Shown: one piece after another, positions 39,332-48,155 of the stretch
Layout of the letters: every line of letters begins with the position of its first letter
Position numbering within the stretch: the first letter of the stretch is position 1
Assembly: GCF_001427605.1 (NCBI RefSeq)
Contig: NZ_LMGZ01000007.1
Span: 1 to 64,000 of the forward strand
DNA length: 64,000 nucleotides
Reading direction: 5' to 3'
Origin: Devosia sp. Root635
Lineage (GTDB): Bacteria > Pseudomonadota > Alphaproteobacteria > Rhizobiales > Devosiaceae
Translations under genes and position numbers: made by a program
Notes under the pieces: model-generated
What the model was told of the DNA's origin: nothing
The model's input: only the letters and a program-made list of their open reading frames with translations
Database searches by the model: none

Positions 39332-40687
39332 TCAGGCCGCGGCGCTGGTGGCGCGGGTGCGTCCTGCGTCCTGCTGGCCCTCATGGCCGAGGCGGTATTC
39401 GAGATCGGCTTCGCGCATGGCTCTGGCCAGGATGGCGACGACCTGGTCGATGTCATCGCGCGTGTGGGAGGCCATGACCTGGAAGCGGAAGCGGGCGCCA
39501 CCCTGCGGCACGGCCGGGTATTCGACGAGATTGGCGATGCCGCCCATGGCCATCAGGTGACGGCTGGCGAAGCGCCCAACGCCTTCGAGGCCGAGGCGCA
39601 CCGGCACGATGGGCGACGGATCGCCCAACGTTTCGAGGCCGGCACGGGTCATTTCGGCGCGCAGATAGAGGATATTGTCCATCAGCTTGCGGCGCAGCGA
39701 ACGGCCTTCCTCGGAGCGCACGATATCGAGTGCGCAGAGCACGGAGGCCGCCTGTACCGGGGAGAGGGCGTTCGAGAAGGTGTGGGTGGCGCTGTAATAT
39801 TTGAGATATTCGGCGGTCGCCCGGCTCTTGACGGCGATGAAGCCGCCATTGGAGCCGAAGGTCTTGGAGAAGCTGCCGATGATGATATCGGCGGCGCCCA
39901 GCGCATTCTGCAGCCCGAGATGGCCGAGTCCGTCATCGCCGATGGAGCCCAGGTCGTGAGCGCAGTCGACCAGCAGGGTGGCGCCGAACTCGTCGCAGAG
40001 TGCGCGCATGGCCAGCAGGTCCGGCGTGTCGGAATGCATCGAGAACAGGCTCTCGGTGACCACCATGATGCCGTTTTCCGTGTCGTTGGCGCGAATGCGC
40101 CCGAGCTTGCGGCTAAGGGCTTCGAGGTTGAGATGGCCGTGATAGTGGATGTTCTGCGTGGCGGCCTTGGCGCCTTCCTGGAGGCACGAATGGGCCAGGA
40201 TATCCATCACCACATGGTCATTGGCCCGCACGAAGCCCTGCACGGAGCCATAGCCCGCCGCCCAGCCGGTGGGGTAGAGCACGACTTCGCGGCCGCCGAG
40301 GAATTGGGACAGCCCCTGTTCGAGCAACAGGGAATTGGCGGTGTTGCCGAGCAAGGCGGCCGAGCCGGCGCTGTGGACGCCATATTCGTTGATGGCCGCG
40401 ATGGCCGCGGTCTTGACGGCCGGGTGCGACGACAGGCTCAGATAGTCCTGGCTGGCGAAATTGATGCCGGCAAAGATCTCGCCGGTGTCGCTGCGGGCTT
40501 CGCAGCGCGCCTGCGGGGCGGTGGAGGTGGAGCGCGCATAGGGCCACAGCTCATGCTCACGGCGCAGATTTTGCCAATCGTAGAAACCATCGGCCCGCCG
40601 GATCAGGTCCGGACCCTCGGGGCTGCGGAAGTCACGCAGGCTACCGGTAAGCGCGGCTTCGGGAACCGAATTGGTCTTGATGGTCAT
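39332..40687 (-). CDS. PLP-dependent alpha-oxoamine synthase, possible autoinducer synthase (CqsA/LqsA-like)
   Basis: A 451-residue fold-type I PLP enzyme of the KBL/BioF/CqsA group. The start is ATG 40687 with GGAGAG seven bases upstream. Motifs: SAGSAALLGNT, YPTGWAAGYG (the Gly-Trp resembles CqsA), DILAHSCLQEGAKAA (CqsA-like rather than the NHAS of KBL and BioF), VDCAHDLGSIG (PLP-binding Asp), and IIIGSFSKTFG with the Schiff-base Lys275. It lacks bio genes around it and sits in an operon with a receiver, convergent with a six-TM hybrid kinase. An acyl-CoA plus amino acid condensation yielding an alpha-hydroxyketone precursor is inferred; sphingoid or other AOS roles remain possible. An N-terminal extension of about 70 residues is unusual. 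Confidence 0.75.
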   Translation of the reverse strand: MTIKTNSVPEAALTGSLRDFRSPEGPDLIRRADGFYDWQNLRREHELWPYARSTSTAPQARCEARSDTGEIFAGINFASQDYLSLSSHPAVKTAAIAAINEYGVHSAGSAALLGNTANSLLLEQGLSQFLGGREVVLYPTGWAAGYGSVQGFVRANDHVVMDILAHSCLQEGAKAATQNIHYHGHLNLEALSRKLGRIRANDTENGIMVVTESLFSMHSDTPDLLAMRALCDEFGATLLVDCAHDLGSIGDDGLGHLGLQNALGAADIIIGSFSKTFGSNGGFIAVKSRATAEYLKYYSATHTFSNALSPVQAASVLCALDIVRSEEGRSLRRKLMDNILYLRAEMTRAGLETLGDPSPIVPVRLGLEGVGRFASRHLMAMGGIANLVEYPAVPQGGARFRFQVMASHTRDDIDQVVAILARAMREADLEYRLGHEGQQDAGRTRATSAAA

Positions 40688-40742
40688 CGACGCTCTCTCC
40701 AAATTGGGACTTTTCGCCCTTAGAGGAGCAAAACTACTGATG

Positions 40743-40846
40743 GCGCTTAAAAAACGGCTTAAGCGCCTCGGTTTATTTTGTGTAACTGACGATCAGCGAT
40801 ATTTGCGCTTAGTAACCAGTAATTCGAAGCAATTTTGCTTGAGCGC
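40743..40846. promoter_or_regulatory. Inverted-repeat half-sites in the divergent region between synthase and GGDEF-EAL gene
   Basis: GCGCTTAA at 40743-40750 and TTAAGCGC at 40759-40766 form a perfect 8-bp inverted repeat with an 8-base spacer. GCGCTTAG at 40805-40812 and TTGAGCGC at 40839-40846 are a second, looser pair. The 208-bp region is visibly AT-richer than its surroundings. It likely holds both promoters and operator sites for a shared regulator. Confidence 0.5.
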
Positions 40847-40895
40847 GAAAGGCTCCACATACGCAAAATTAAGTGATGCCACCGCATGTTAGGGT

Positions 40896-43295
40896 ATGAG
40901 TGTCGCACCGGGTTCGGGCCTGATTTCCCTGATCAATGGCTTTGTCGACCGCGCCATCGGCGCGGACGGGCTGTCGGCGCATGTCCGCGACAAGCTGCTG
41001 CGCCAGCAACTGGGCTCGGTGACACGCATGGCGCCCGCTATGCTGGTGGCCTCGATTGTGGTTTCGGCGGTGTTCCTGATCCTGACCTGGCAGACGACGC
41101 GCTTCTGGCCGATCCTGGCGGCCGTTTGCGTCATTGTCCTGATCGGTCTGCACGGCACTTACCTCGCTTTCGTGCATCCGCAGGAAAACACGAATGGTCC
41201 GCCCCGCCGGCCGGTCTTGCGGACCATTGTCTATTCGCTGCTGCTGGGGAGCCTGTGGGGTTTTGTCCTGAGCGTGCTGCCGTTGGATCAGGATCCCGCC
41301 ATTCGCGGCGCGGCGACAATAGGTGCGGGCGGCCTGCTCTGCGTTTCGATGATGGCGTTGGTGAACTATCCGCAGGCACTGGCCGCCTTCTCCATTCCGC
41401 TCATCATCGGCGCGCTGGGGACTGTACTTGGGCTCGACGCCACGCCCGATGTCTGGGTGCATGGCACGCTGCTGATGGGTTTCACCTTCGTCATGGTGAT
41501 CATCACGCTCAATCACGCCGCGGCCTTCGTGGCGCATCGGGCGTCGGAAACCCAGCTCAAGGAGAAGCGCGAGATCATCGGCCTCTTGCTGCGGGAATTC
41601 GAGCAGAGCACTTCGGACTGGATCTGGGGTTTTGACGCGGAAGGCGCGATCAACCGCATGTCCGGCGGTTTCACGGCCGCGACCGGCGTTTCCGAGGAGG
41701 CGTTGCTGGGGGCTGATTTCGTGCATTTCCTGCGCTGCATCACCCCACCCGGCGATCCGCTGATGGCGCATGCGGAACGGGACGTGCAGGGCCGGCAGAC
41801 ATTCCAGGATATCGAATTGCGGGTTACCGCCGATGGCAAGGAATGCTGGTGGAGCCTGACCGGCAAGCCGGCCTATGACGAATCCGGCAACTATCTGGGC
41901 TATATCGGCACCGGCTCGGACATTACCGAGCGCAAGATCTCCGAGCGGCGGATCACCACGCTGGCGCATCACGATCCGATGACGGGCCTGCTCAACCGCA
42001 CCAAGTTCACCGAACAGCTCAGTTCCTGCGTGGCGCGGCTGGAACGCTACGGCACGCCATTCTCGGTGATGTTCCTCGATCTCGACCAGTTCAAGTCGGT
42101 CAATGACAGCCGCGGCCACATGGCCGGCGACAGGTTGCTGACGCAAGTGGCGCAGCGCATCCAGGCCATGGTGCGCGAGACCGATCTGGTGGCGCGTCTG
42201 GGTGGGGACGAATTCGCGGTCATCCTGCCCAATGACTGCAATGTGGACAGCGTTGGGGGCCTCGCAGCCCGCATGATCGAGGACATCCGGCGGGCCTATG
42301 TGATCGACGACGACCAGGTCAATATAGGGGTCAGCATCGGCATTGCCATGGCGCCGATGAATGGCACGCGGCCCGACCAGATCCTGCGCAATGCCGACCT
42401 GGCGCTCTATCGGGCCAAGGCGGACGGCCGCTCGGTCTATCGCTTCTTCGAAAGCCAGATGGATTCCGAAGCGCGCGAGCGGCGGCTGCTCGAGGTGGAA
42501 CTGCGCGACGCGATCGGCAACGACGAGCTGGTGCTCTATTACCAGCCGCTGGTTTCGGCCGATGATGGCAAGCCGACGGGCTTCGAGGCGCTGGTGCGCT
42601 GGAACCATCCGATCCGTGGGCTGGTGCCGCCGGCCGAGTTCATTCCGATTGCCGAGCAGTCCAACCTCATCGTCGATATCGGCGACTGGACCATCATGCA
42701 GGCGTGCCTGGCGGCGGTGAACTGGCCGGAACACCTGACGGTCGCGGTGAACCTGTCGGCCAAACATTTCCGCCGCTCCGATATTTCCATGGTGGTGAAG
42801 CGTGCCCTGGCGGTGTCCGGCCTGGCCGCGCCTCGCCTCGAGATCGAGATCACCGAGGGCCTGTTGATGGAGAATCCGGAGGAGGTGGTGGAAAAGCTGG
42901 GCGAAATCCGCGCGCTGGGCGTCACCATCGCCATGGACGATTTCGGCACCGGCTATTCCAGCCTGAGCTACCTGCTCAAGTTCCCGTTCGACAAGATCAA
43001 GATCGACCGTTCCTTCGTCGATGCGTCGAGCGATGATGAGGTGGCGCGCGATATCCTCAAGGCAATTGCCTCGCTGGGCAAGACATTGAAGCTCAAGATC
43101 ACCGCCGAGGGGGTGGAGACCCGTGAGCAGGCCGAATTCCTCTCCGAGATCGCCTGCCATCAGCTACAGGGCTTCTATTTCGCCCGGCCGCTCGACCATA
43201 TCGACCTGCCGCACTACCTGCTGACGCACGTTCTGCCGAAGGCTCCGGCGCTGAAGGCCGAGGCCGAGGCGAAGCTGACGGCTCTGGCGGGGTAG
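40896..43295 (+). CDS. Membrane-bound PAS-GGDEF-EAL cyclic-di-GMP enzyme
   Basis: 799 residues. About six N-terminal TM helices (residues 45-220) are followed by a PAS domain (about 235-355), a GGDEF domain with an intact GGDEF at 436-440, and an EAL domain beginning with EAL at 564-566. The EAL domain keeps the later metal and catalytic motifs (NLSAKHF, EITEGLL, DDFGTGYSS, KIDRSFV, AEGVE). Both activities could therefore work: synthesis of cyclic di-GMP and its hydrolysis, set by the membrane or PAS input. It is divergent from the alpha-oxoamine synthase and shares its regulatory region. A palindrome follows its stop. Confidence 0.93.
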   Translation: MSVAPGSGLISLINGFVDRAIGADGLSAHVRDKLLRQQLGSVTRMAPAMLVASIVVSAVFLILTWQTTRFWPILAAVCVIVLIGLHGTYLAFVHPQENTNGPPRRPVLRTIVYSLLLGSLWGFVLSVLPLDQDPAIRGAATIGAGGLLCVSMMALVNYPQALAAFSIPLIIGALGTVLGLDATPDVWVHGTLLMGFTFVMVIITLNHAAAFVAHRASETQLKEKREIIGLLLREFEQSTSDWIWGFDAEGAINRMSGGFTAATGVSEEALLGADFVHFLRCITPPGDPLMAHAERDVQGRQTFQDIELRVTADGKECWWSLTGKPAYDESGNYLGYIGTGSDITERKISERRITTLAHHDPMTGLLNRTKFTEQLSSCVARLERYGTPFSVMFLDLDQFKSVNDSRGHMAGDRLLTQVAQRIQAMVRETDLVARLGGDEFAVILPNDCNVDSVGGLAARMIEDIRRAYVIDDDQVNIGVSIGIAMAPMNGTRPDQILRNADLALYRAKADGRSVYRFFESQMDSEARERRLLEVELRDAIGNDELVLYYQPLVSADDGKPTGFEALVRWNHPIRGLVPPAEFIPIAEQSNLIVDIGDWTIMQACLAAVNWPEHLTVAVNLSAKHFRRSDISMVVKRALAVSGLAAPRLEIEITEGLLMENPEEVVEKLGEIRALGVTIAMDDFGTGYSSLSYLLKFPFDKIKIDRSFVDASSDDEVARDILKAIASLGKTLKLKITAEGVETREQAEFLSEIACHQLQGFYFARPLDHIDLPHYLLTHVLPKAPALKAEAEAKLTALAG

Positions 43296-43302
43296 GGGTT
43301 GT

Positions 43303-43436
43303 GTGCCACGCCCTCGTGGTTCGAGGCGCTGAAGAAGCGCACCTCACCATGAGGGCTACTGAAGCACTGCACCAAGAGTAGTCCTCATGGTGAGGTGCGA
43401 GCCCTTCGCGAGCCTCGAACCACGAGGGCGTGGCAC
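43303..43436. repeat. Long palindrome family 1, copy E
   Basis: GTGCCACGCCCTCGTGGTTC...GAACCACGAGGGCGTGGCAC, the best-preserved outer arms together with copy D. It fills the space between the convergent GGDEF-EAL gene (stop 43295) and the AstE-like gene (stop 43442). Confidence 0.88.
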
Positions 43437-43441
43437 AGCGA

Positions 43442-44584
43442 TCAATCCTCCAGCAGATATGCCCCGGCGCGGGTCGGCAGCACCTCGGCTCCGACGATCT
43501 TGGCGATGCCGGCGCCGCGCACCACGTATTTGCCGGTGACGCGCGACAGCACGAAGCCGTCGGTCCCGGCCAGGATCGGGCGGCGGGCGATGAAGGCTTC
43601 GGGGCCATCCATGGCGATGAGATCGGCAATCGGCTGGCCCTTGCGCACGCGGTCGCCGAGTTCGACGCGATAGGCCAGCAGGCCCGGTGCGTCGACGCGC
43701 AATACTTCAGTCGCTTCAAAGGGTGTCGGTGCGGGTGCCGATGCGGGCTCGCTGCCGGCGTCGGCGGCAATGAGGCCGCGGGTGGCAAGGAAGCCGAAGA
43801 GGCCGGCGGCGTCTTCGCGGCCGATGGCGTCAAAGCTATCGGCGCGGCCGCGATATTCGAGCGTCGCCGTTTCGGCGCCGATAGGGATGGGATGGTCGGG
43901 ATGAGCCAGGCGCGCCTTGCGATAAAGCGTGGGCAGCACCTCGTCGAAAGAGCCGCCGCCGCTGTCCTCGGCGGTCAATGTGGCGGCAACGCCCATCCAG
44001 TCTGCCAGATCCTGCAGGCCCGGCATAAGTTCGGGCGAGGTGAAGATGTGCTTGAGGCTGTCGTCGTCGCAATGCAGGTCGAGTACGATATCGGACGCGG
44101 CGGCGGATTTGAGCACCAGCAGGCGAAGCTGCTGGATGGCAGAGTGGGGCCGCTGGCTGTCGATCCAGTCGGCGACGGCCGCGCGGATGATGGCGATGTT
44201 GGCGCCGGGGTCGTCGCCCAGCCTGCCCGCAATGGCGTCGGCGACCTGCGGATAGAGGTCGGGCCAGCGGCGGTTGTAGTTGACACCGGTTTCGATGTCG
44301 TAGCGGCCAATATGGTGGCGCAGCGAATAGTTGGCGAGGCCCAGCGGGTTGACCGACGGGAAGATGGTGAAACGCGCCTTGAGCTGGCCGGCGGCGTCGG
44401 CGTCGCGCAGCCGGGGCAGCAGATGATGCAGCGCCATGGTGCCGGGCTGCTCGTCGGCATGCAGGGCGGCCTGCAGATGCACCTTGATCGCGGCGTCCTC
44501 GGGACCGGCCGTATACCAATAGAGCTCAGTGGTGGCGCCGGGCGTGTCACCCGCCAACGCCGTGTGATGCAGTGCAAAAGTCAT
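43442..44584 (-). CDS. Succinylglutamate desuccinylase/aspartoacylase-family hydrolase
   Basis: A 380-residue zinc hydrolase of the M14-like AstE/AspA family. Zinc ligands are likely His42 and Glu45 in LHADEQPG plus the His of DLHCDDDS; NPLGLANYSLR contains the substrate-binding Asn/Arg pattern, and the C-terminal 80 residues form a beta-barrel. ATG 44584 has GAGAG upstream. It is the last gene of an operon with a polar amino acid ABC transporter, so it probably deacylates an imported N-acyl amino acid. The exact substrate cannot be read. Confidence 0.8.
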   Translation of the reverse strand: MTFALHHTALAGDTPGATTELYWYTAGPEDAAIKVHLQAALHADEQPGTMALHHLLPRLRDADAAGQLKARFTIFPSVNPLGLANYSLRHHIGRYDIETGVNYNRRWPDLYPQVADAIAGRLGDDPGANIAIIRAAVADWIDSQRPHSAIQQLRLLVLKSAAASDIVLDLHCDDDSLKHIFTSPELMPGLQDLADWMGVAATLTAEDSGGGSFDEVLPTLYRKARLAHPDHPIPIGAETATLEYRGRADSFDAIGREDAAGLFGFLATRGLIAADAGSEPASAPAPTPFEATEVLRVDAPGLLAYRVELGDRVRKGQPIADLIAMDGPEAFIARRPILAGTDGFVLSRVTGKYVVRGAGIAKIVGAEVLPTRAGAYLLED

Positions 44585-44595
44585 TTTCGTATCTC

Positions 44596-45330
44596 TCAGC
44601 GCAGCCATTTTGGTGCGAAGCGCAGGCCGGGCGCGGCCGGCATGTGGCGCATCAGCCGTCGATAGACCAGCCCGAACAGAAAGAAAACCACCAGCGACAC
44701 GGCGAGGAAATACAGCGCCGCGACCGAGAAGTGCAGGAAGGCGTTGTAATCGCGCTCGAAAAGCTCCTTGGCGGTGATCATCAGATCCTTCTGCTGGCCG
44801 ATGACCGGCAGGGCGAAATAGACGATGGCCGTGGCGTGGAACAGGAACACCACCTCGTTGGTATAGGCGGGCCAGGCGAGGCGGATGAGATTGGGCCAGA
44901 TGACGTGGCGGAACTGCTGGACCCTCGACATGCCATAGGCACGCGCCGCCTCGACCTCGCCGCGCGGCACGGCGCGCAGGGCGCCATAGAAGATTTCGGC
45001 GGTATAGGCGGCGGTATTGAGCACCAGGACCAGCGGGCCGATGAACAGTGGATGCAGCACGAACCAGGAGAGGCCCATCGGCTTCCAGACGCCGACATTG
45101 AAGGACAGCGCCAGCGAATAGACCATGAAGAACTGGATGAAGAGCGGCGAGCCGCGGAAGGCGTAGATGTAGCCGCGGCTGAGCCGGGAAATCAGCGGGC
45201 TGGCCGATGCCTTGCCGAGCGCCAGGAAGATGGCGAAGACGAAGCCGATCGGGATGGATGCCGCGGCAAAATAGATGTTGAACACCACGGCCGGGGCGAA
45301 GAGGGCGAGCTCGTCGAGGAAACGCTCCAT
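44596..45330 (-). CDS. Polar amino acid ABC transporter permease (HisM/OccM type)
   Basis: A 244-residue permease with five TM helices and the family coupling motif (EVEAARAYGMSRVQQFRHVIWP) and N-terminal FRGSPLFIQFFMVY. It is paired with the permease upstream through a TGATG overlap, and the two would form the heterodimeric channel. Substrate class, cationic or opine-like amino acids, is suggested by the AstE-like hydrolase that follows. Confidence 0.92.
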   Translation of the reverse strand: MERFLDELALFAPAVVFNIYFAAASIPIGFVFAIFLALGKASASPLISRLSRGYIYAFRGSPLFIQFFMVYSLALSFNVGVWKPMGLSWFVLHPLFIGPLVLVLNTAAYTAEIFYGALRAVPRGEVEAARAYGMSRVQQFRHVIWPNLIRLAWPAYTNEVVFLFHATAIVYFALPVIGQQKDLMITAKELFERDYNAFLHFSVAALYFLAVSLVVFFLFGLVYRRLMRHMPAAPGLRFAPKWLR

Positions 45331-46142
45331 CAGTGACGCACCTCGCTGAGGATGCCGCGGCCGGCACGGCGCATGATGGCTTCGAAGACCTTTTCGGAAA
45401 GCAGCGTCACGAGGATATAGAAGACGAACAGCACCAGGTAATAGCGCCAGCGCCAGTCCTCATGCACAAGGCCGACGGCGGGCAGGAAATTGGGAGCGCC
45501 GAGCCGGTCGGCCCATAGCACGATGTCGGCGATCTGCAGCAGGCTCAGCAGCGAGGTCGCCTTGATAATCAGCATCCACACATTGGAAAGGCCGGGCAGG
45601 GCATAGACCCACATCTGGCGGATATGGACACGCCACAGCAACTGGCTGGCGCTCATGCCGTAGGCGCGGGCGGCCTCGAGCTGCCCCTTTGGCACCGAGC
45701 GCAGGGCGCCGTGGATGACGTTGGTGGCAAAGGCGCCATAGACCAGGCCGAGCGAGACCGAGGCGAGGATCAGGTATTCGGGCGTGCCGAGGAACCAGTT
45801 GGCCTCCTTGCAGGGCGGCCAGGCAGCGGATTGGGCGGCGAGCATGTCCGGCGTACAGACCTGGCTGGCGATGAACCACTCAACTGCCTGCTCGAAGGCC
45901 AGCGGGAAGAACAGGAAAAACAGCACGTCGGGCACGCCGCGCACGATGGAGGAATAGACCGTGCCGATGAGGCGCAGCGGCAGGAACCGCGAATTCTTGA
46001 GGGTGGCGCCGATCAACCCGAAGACGACGGCAAGCGTGCCGCCGAAGACGGCAGCGAAAATGGTGAACTGGAAGCTCGCATACCAGGTGAGATGCTTGCC
46101 GTTGGTGATGTAGCTCAGCCAGAAGGCGAGGTCTTCGCTCAT
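45330..46142 (-). CDS. Polar amino acid ABC transporter permease (HisQ/OccQ type)
   Basis: A 270-residue permease: N-terminal TM helix, VYSSIVRGVPDVLFFLFF, a 45-residue periplasmic-side insertion with two Cys (SQVCTPDM, PPCKEANW), and the coupling loop QLEAARAYGMSASQLLWRVHIRQMW. The Cys-containing insertion is longer than usual for HisQ. It overlaps the next permease by one base. A palindrome separates it from the binding-protein gene. Confidence 0.92.
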   Translation of the reverse strand: MSEDLAFWLSYITNGKHLTWYASFQFTIFAAVFGGTLAVVFGLIGATLKNSRFLPLRLIGTVYSSIVRGVPDVLFFLFFPLAFEQAVEWFIASQVCTPDMLAAQSAAWPPCKEANWFLGTPEYLILASVSLGLVYGAFATNVIHGALRSVPKGQLEAARAYGMSASQLLWRVHIRQMWVYALPGLSNVWMLIIKATSLLSLLQIADIVLWADRLGAPNFLPAVGLVHEDWRWRYYLVLFVFYILVTLLSEKVFEAIMRRAGRGILSEVRH

Positions 46143-46161
46143 GGGTTGGTCCAGCCGCCGG

Positions 46162-46308
46162 CTCCCCTTCTCCCCTCGTGGGAGAAGGTGCCCCGAAGGG
46201 GCGGATGAGGGGGCCGCGATGTTTCGGTAGTCGGCATATGCGGAGGCACCCCCTCACCCGTCTCGCGCTATGCGCGATCCACCCTCTCCCACCAGGGGAG
46301 AGGGGTGA
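46162..46308. repeat. Diverged palindrome (family 3-like)
   Basis: CCCCTTCTCCCCTCGTGGGAGAAGGTG near the left end and CACCCTCTCCCACCAGGGGAGAGGGG at the right, with inner GGATGAGGGGGCC / CCCCCTCACCCG. It lies between the binding-protein gene and the first permease gene and may reduce permease expression. Confidence 0.7.
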
Positions 46309-46329
46309 CCGAGCGTTTGGAGGCTTCGA

Positions 46330-47082
46330 TTACTCAGCGAAATATGGCCCGCGGCCTTCGAACCACTGGGCGATCAGCTTGTCGACCGTGCCGTCCTTCT
46401 TGAGGGCGGTCAGGGCGTCGTCGAAGGTGGCCTTGAGTTCGGCTTCGTCCTTGCGGATGCCGGCGCCGACGCCGTTGCCGATCATCACGTCCTCGCCGAC
46501 GAATTCCATTGCGCCGCCGGAGGCGGTGACAACCGGCTCAAGATAGGCGCCATCGGCCAGAATGGTGTCGAGGTTGCCCGCGGCGAGGTCGGCCATGGCC
46601 TGGTCGGCGGTGCCGAACGAGACCACCGTATTGGTCGCACCGAGGTTTTCCTCGGCATAGGCTGCCTGGATGGTGCCGCCCTGGACGCCGATGCGCTTGC
46701 CTTCGAGTGCCGCGGCGTCAATGCCGCTACCGGCGGCGGCGGCGAACTTGGAGGGGTCGGGCGGGAAGTAGTTCTGGGTGAAGTCGATGGTTTCGAGGCG
46801 CTCGTCGGTGATCGACATGCCGGCCATGATCACGTCGTAGTTGCCGGCGAGCAGGTTCGGGATGATCGAATCCCAATCGTTGATGATGAATTCGCAGGTG
46901 ATGCCGGCCTGGGCGCAGATGGCGTTGCCCAGATCGATCTCGAAGCCGGCGGGGGCGCCGGTGTCGTCGAGGAAGTTCCAGGGCGCATAGGCGCCTTCGG
47001 TGGCGATGCGCACGGTTTCCTGCGCCTGGGCCGCGGAGCCGAGGGCCAGGATGGCCGTTGCCGCGAGGATGAGCTTCTTCAT
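46330..47082 (-). CDS. Polar amino acid ABC transporter substrate-binding protein
   Basis: A 250-residue periplasmic protein of SBP family 3. Signal peptide MKKLILAATAILALGSAAQA; GGAG six bases before ATG 47082 fixes the start. Ligand-binding segments include EGAYAPWNFLDDTG, GFEIDLGNAIC, DVIMAGMSITDERL (the Arg binds the alpha-carboxylate) and GVQGGTIQAAYAEE. It feeds the two permeases downstream. Confidence 0.93.
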   Translation of the reverse strand: MKKLILAATAILALGSAAQAQETVRIATEGAYAPWNFLDDTGAPAGFEIDLGNAICAQAGITCEFIINDWDSIIPNLLAGNYDVIMAGMSITDERLETIDFTQNYFPPDPSKFAAAAGSGIDAAALEGKRIGVQGGTIQAAYAEENLGATNTVVSFGTADQAMADLAAGNLDTILADGAYLEPVVTASGGAMEFVGEDVMIGNGVGAGIRKDEAELKATFDDALTALKKDGTVDKLIAQWFEGRGPYFAE

Positions 47083-47148
47083 CTGTTTCTCCATTGGTTA
47101 TTCTTGCTTCGTGCCCGTTTCCCGGGACTTGTCATCAACATCGCCGGC

Positions 47149-47946
47149 CTATTCATGGCTGGCGGCATTGAGGAATTGCTTGAGACGCGTCGATTTGGTG
47201 GCCTCGAATATCTGCTCGGGCGTGCCTTCTTCCTCGATCATGCCCTGATGGAGAAAGATGACGCGATCGCTGACCGAACGGGCGAAATCCATGTCGTGGG
47301 TGACGAGGATCATGGTCCGGCCTTCATCGGCCAGCACCTTGATGACGCGCAGCACCTCGACTTCGAGCTCGGGGTCGAGCGCCGAGGTGGGCTCGTCGAA
47401 CAGCATGACGCGCGGGTTGATGCAGAGGGCGCGCGCGATGGCGGCACGCTGCTGTTGGCCACCCGAAAGCTGGGCGGGATAGGCATCGGCCTTTTCGCGA
47501 ATGCCGACCTTGGCCAGCATGGCGAGGGCTTCTTCCTGCACTTCGCCGCGAGCGCGCTTCTGCACGACAAGCGGCGCCTCCATGACGTTTTCGAGAATGG
47601 TGAGATGGGCCCACAGGTTGAAGCTCTGGAATACCATGCCCAGTTCGGAGCGGATGCGGCGGATCTGATGCTCGTCGCCGATCTGCCGGCCCGCTCCGCT
47701 GCCGCGCAGCTTGATCTCCTCGCCATCGATGGCGACAGAGCCGCTGTCGGGCACTTCGAGCATGTTGATGCAGCGCAGCAGGGTCGATTTGCCGGAGCCC
47801 GAGGAGCCGATCAGCGAGACGACTTCACCCTCGCGGGCGGCGAATGAAATGCCCTTGAGCACTTCCAGCTTGCCGAACGATTTATGCAAGTCGTGGATAG
47901 CCACGACCGGCCACTTCTCCGCGGTAGCGGCAGCAGCTTGCGCCAT
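47149..47946 (-). CDS. Polar amino acid ABC transporter ATPase
   Basis: A 265-residue HisP/GlnQ-type ATPase: Walker [10 protein letters not shown], signature [14 protein letters not shown], Walker [13 protein letters not shown], and H-loop [11 protein letters not shown] chose the start at 47946 ([12 protein letters not shown]) because the AAGGGTG upstream can serve as a ribosome site; a longer frame adds low-complexity residues. It is the first gene of the minus-strand operon ATPase, binding protein, two permeases, hydrolase. Confidence 0.93.
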   Translation of the reverse strand: MAQAAAATAEKWPVVAIHDLHKSFGKLEVLKGISFAAREGEVVSLIGSSGSGKSTLLRCINMLEVPDSGSVAIDGEEIKLRGSGAGRQIGDEHQIRRIRSELGMVFQSFNLWAHLTILENVMEAPLVVQKRARGEVQEEALAMLAKVGIREKADAYPAQLSGGQQQRAAIARALCINPRVMLFDEPTSALDPELEVEVLRVIKVLADEGRTMILVTHDMDFARSVSDRVIFLHQGMIEEEGTPEQIFEATKSTRLKQFLNAASHE

Positions 47947-48155
47947 ATTCACCCTTGGCCCGCCGAAACGGGCGCCTTCCTGACCGGCGACTGCCTTATT
48001 ATGAGGCTGGCAATCTTGACCGCCCTCAAGAAAAGCATAAGCGGAGAACATAGCAAGGGAAATGATGTGTCGGCGGCAGTGGCCTGGGGATGACGGGCTC
48101 GTACAGGCAGCTCGCCTCGCCTATGGTGCGCGCACGAATCCTCGGGGCGGGCCGC

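Noticed and set aside
39332..40687. Assignment of the alpha-oxoamine synthase as BioF, KBL or ALA synthase
   Set aside because: No bio, tdh or heme genes are nearby, the NHAS-type motif of KBL and BioF is replaced by AHSCLQEG, and the neighbours are two-component genes.
40671..40892. A 73-codon plus-strand frame in the synthase/GGDEF-EAL intergenic region
   Set aside because: It covers the promoter region and the half-site array, has no ribosome site and resembles no protein.
44585..45367. A 641-codon frame joining the AstE-like protein to upstream sequence
   Set aside because: The upstream part is an out-of-frame shadow of the permease gene at 44596-45330.
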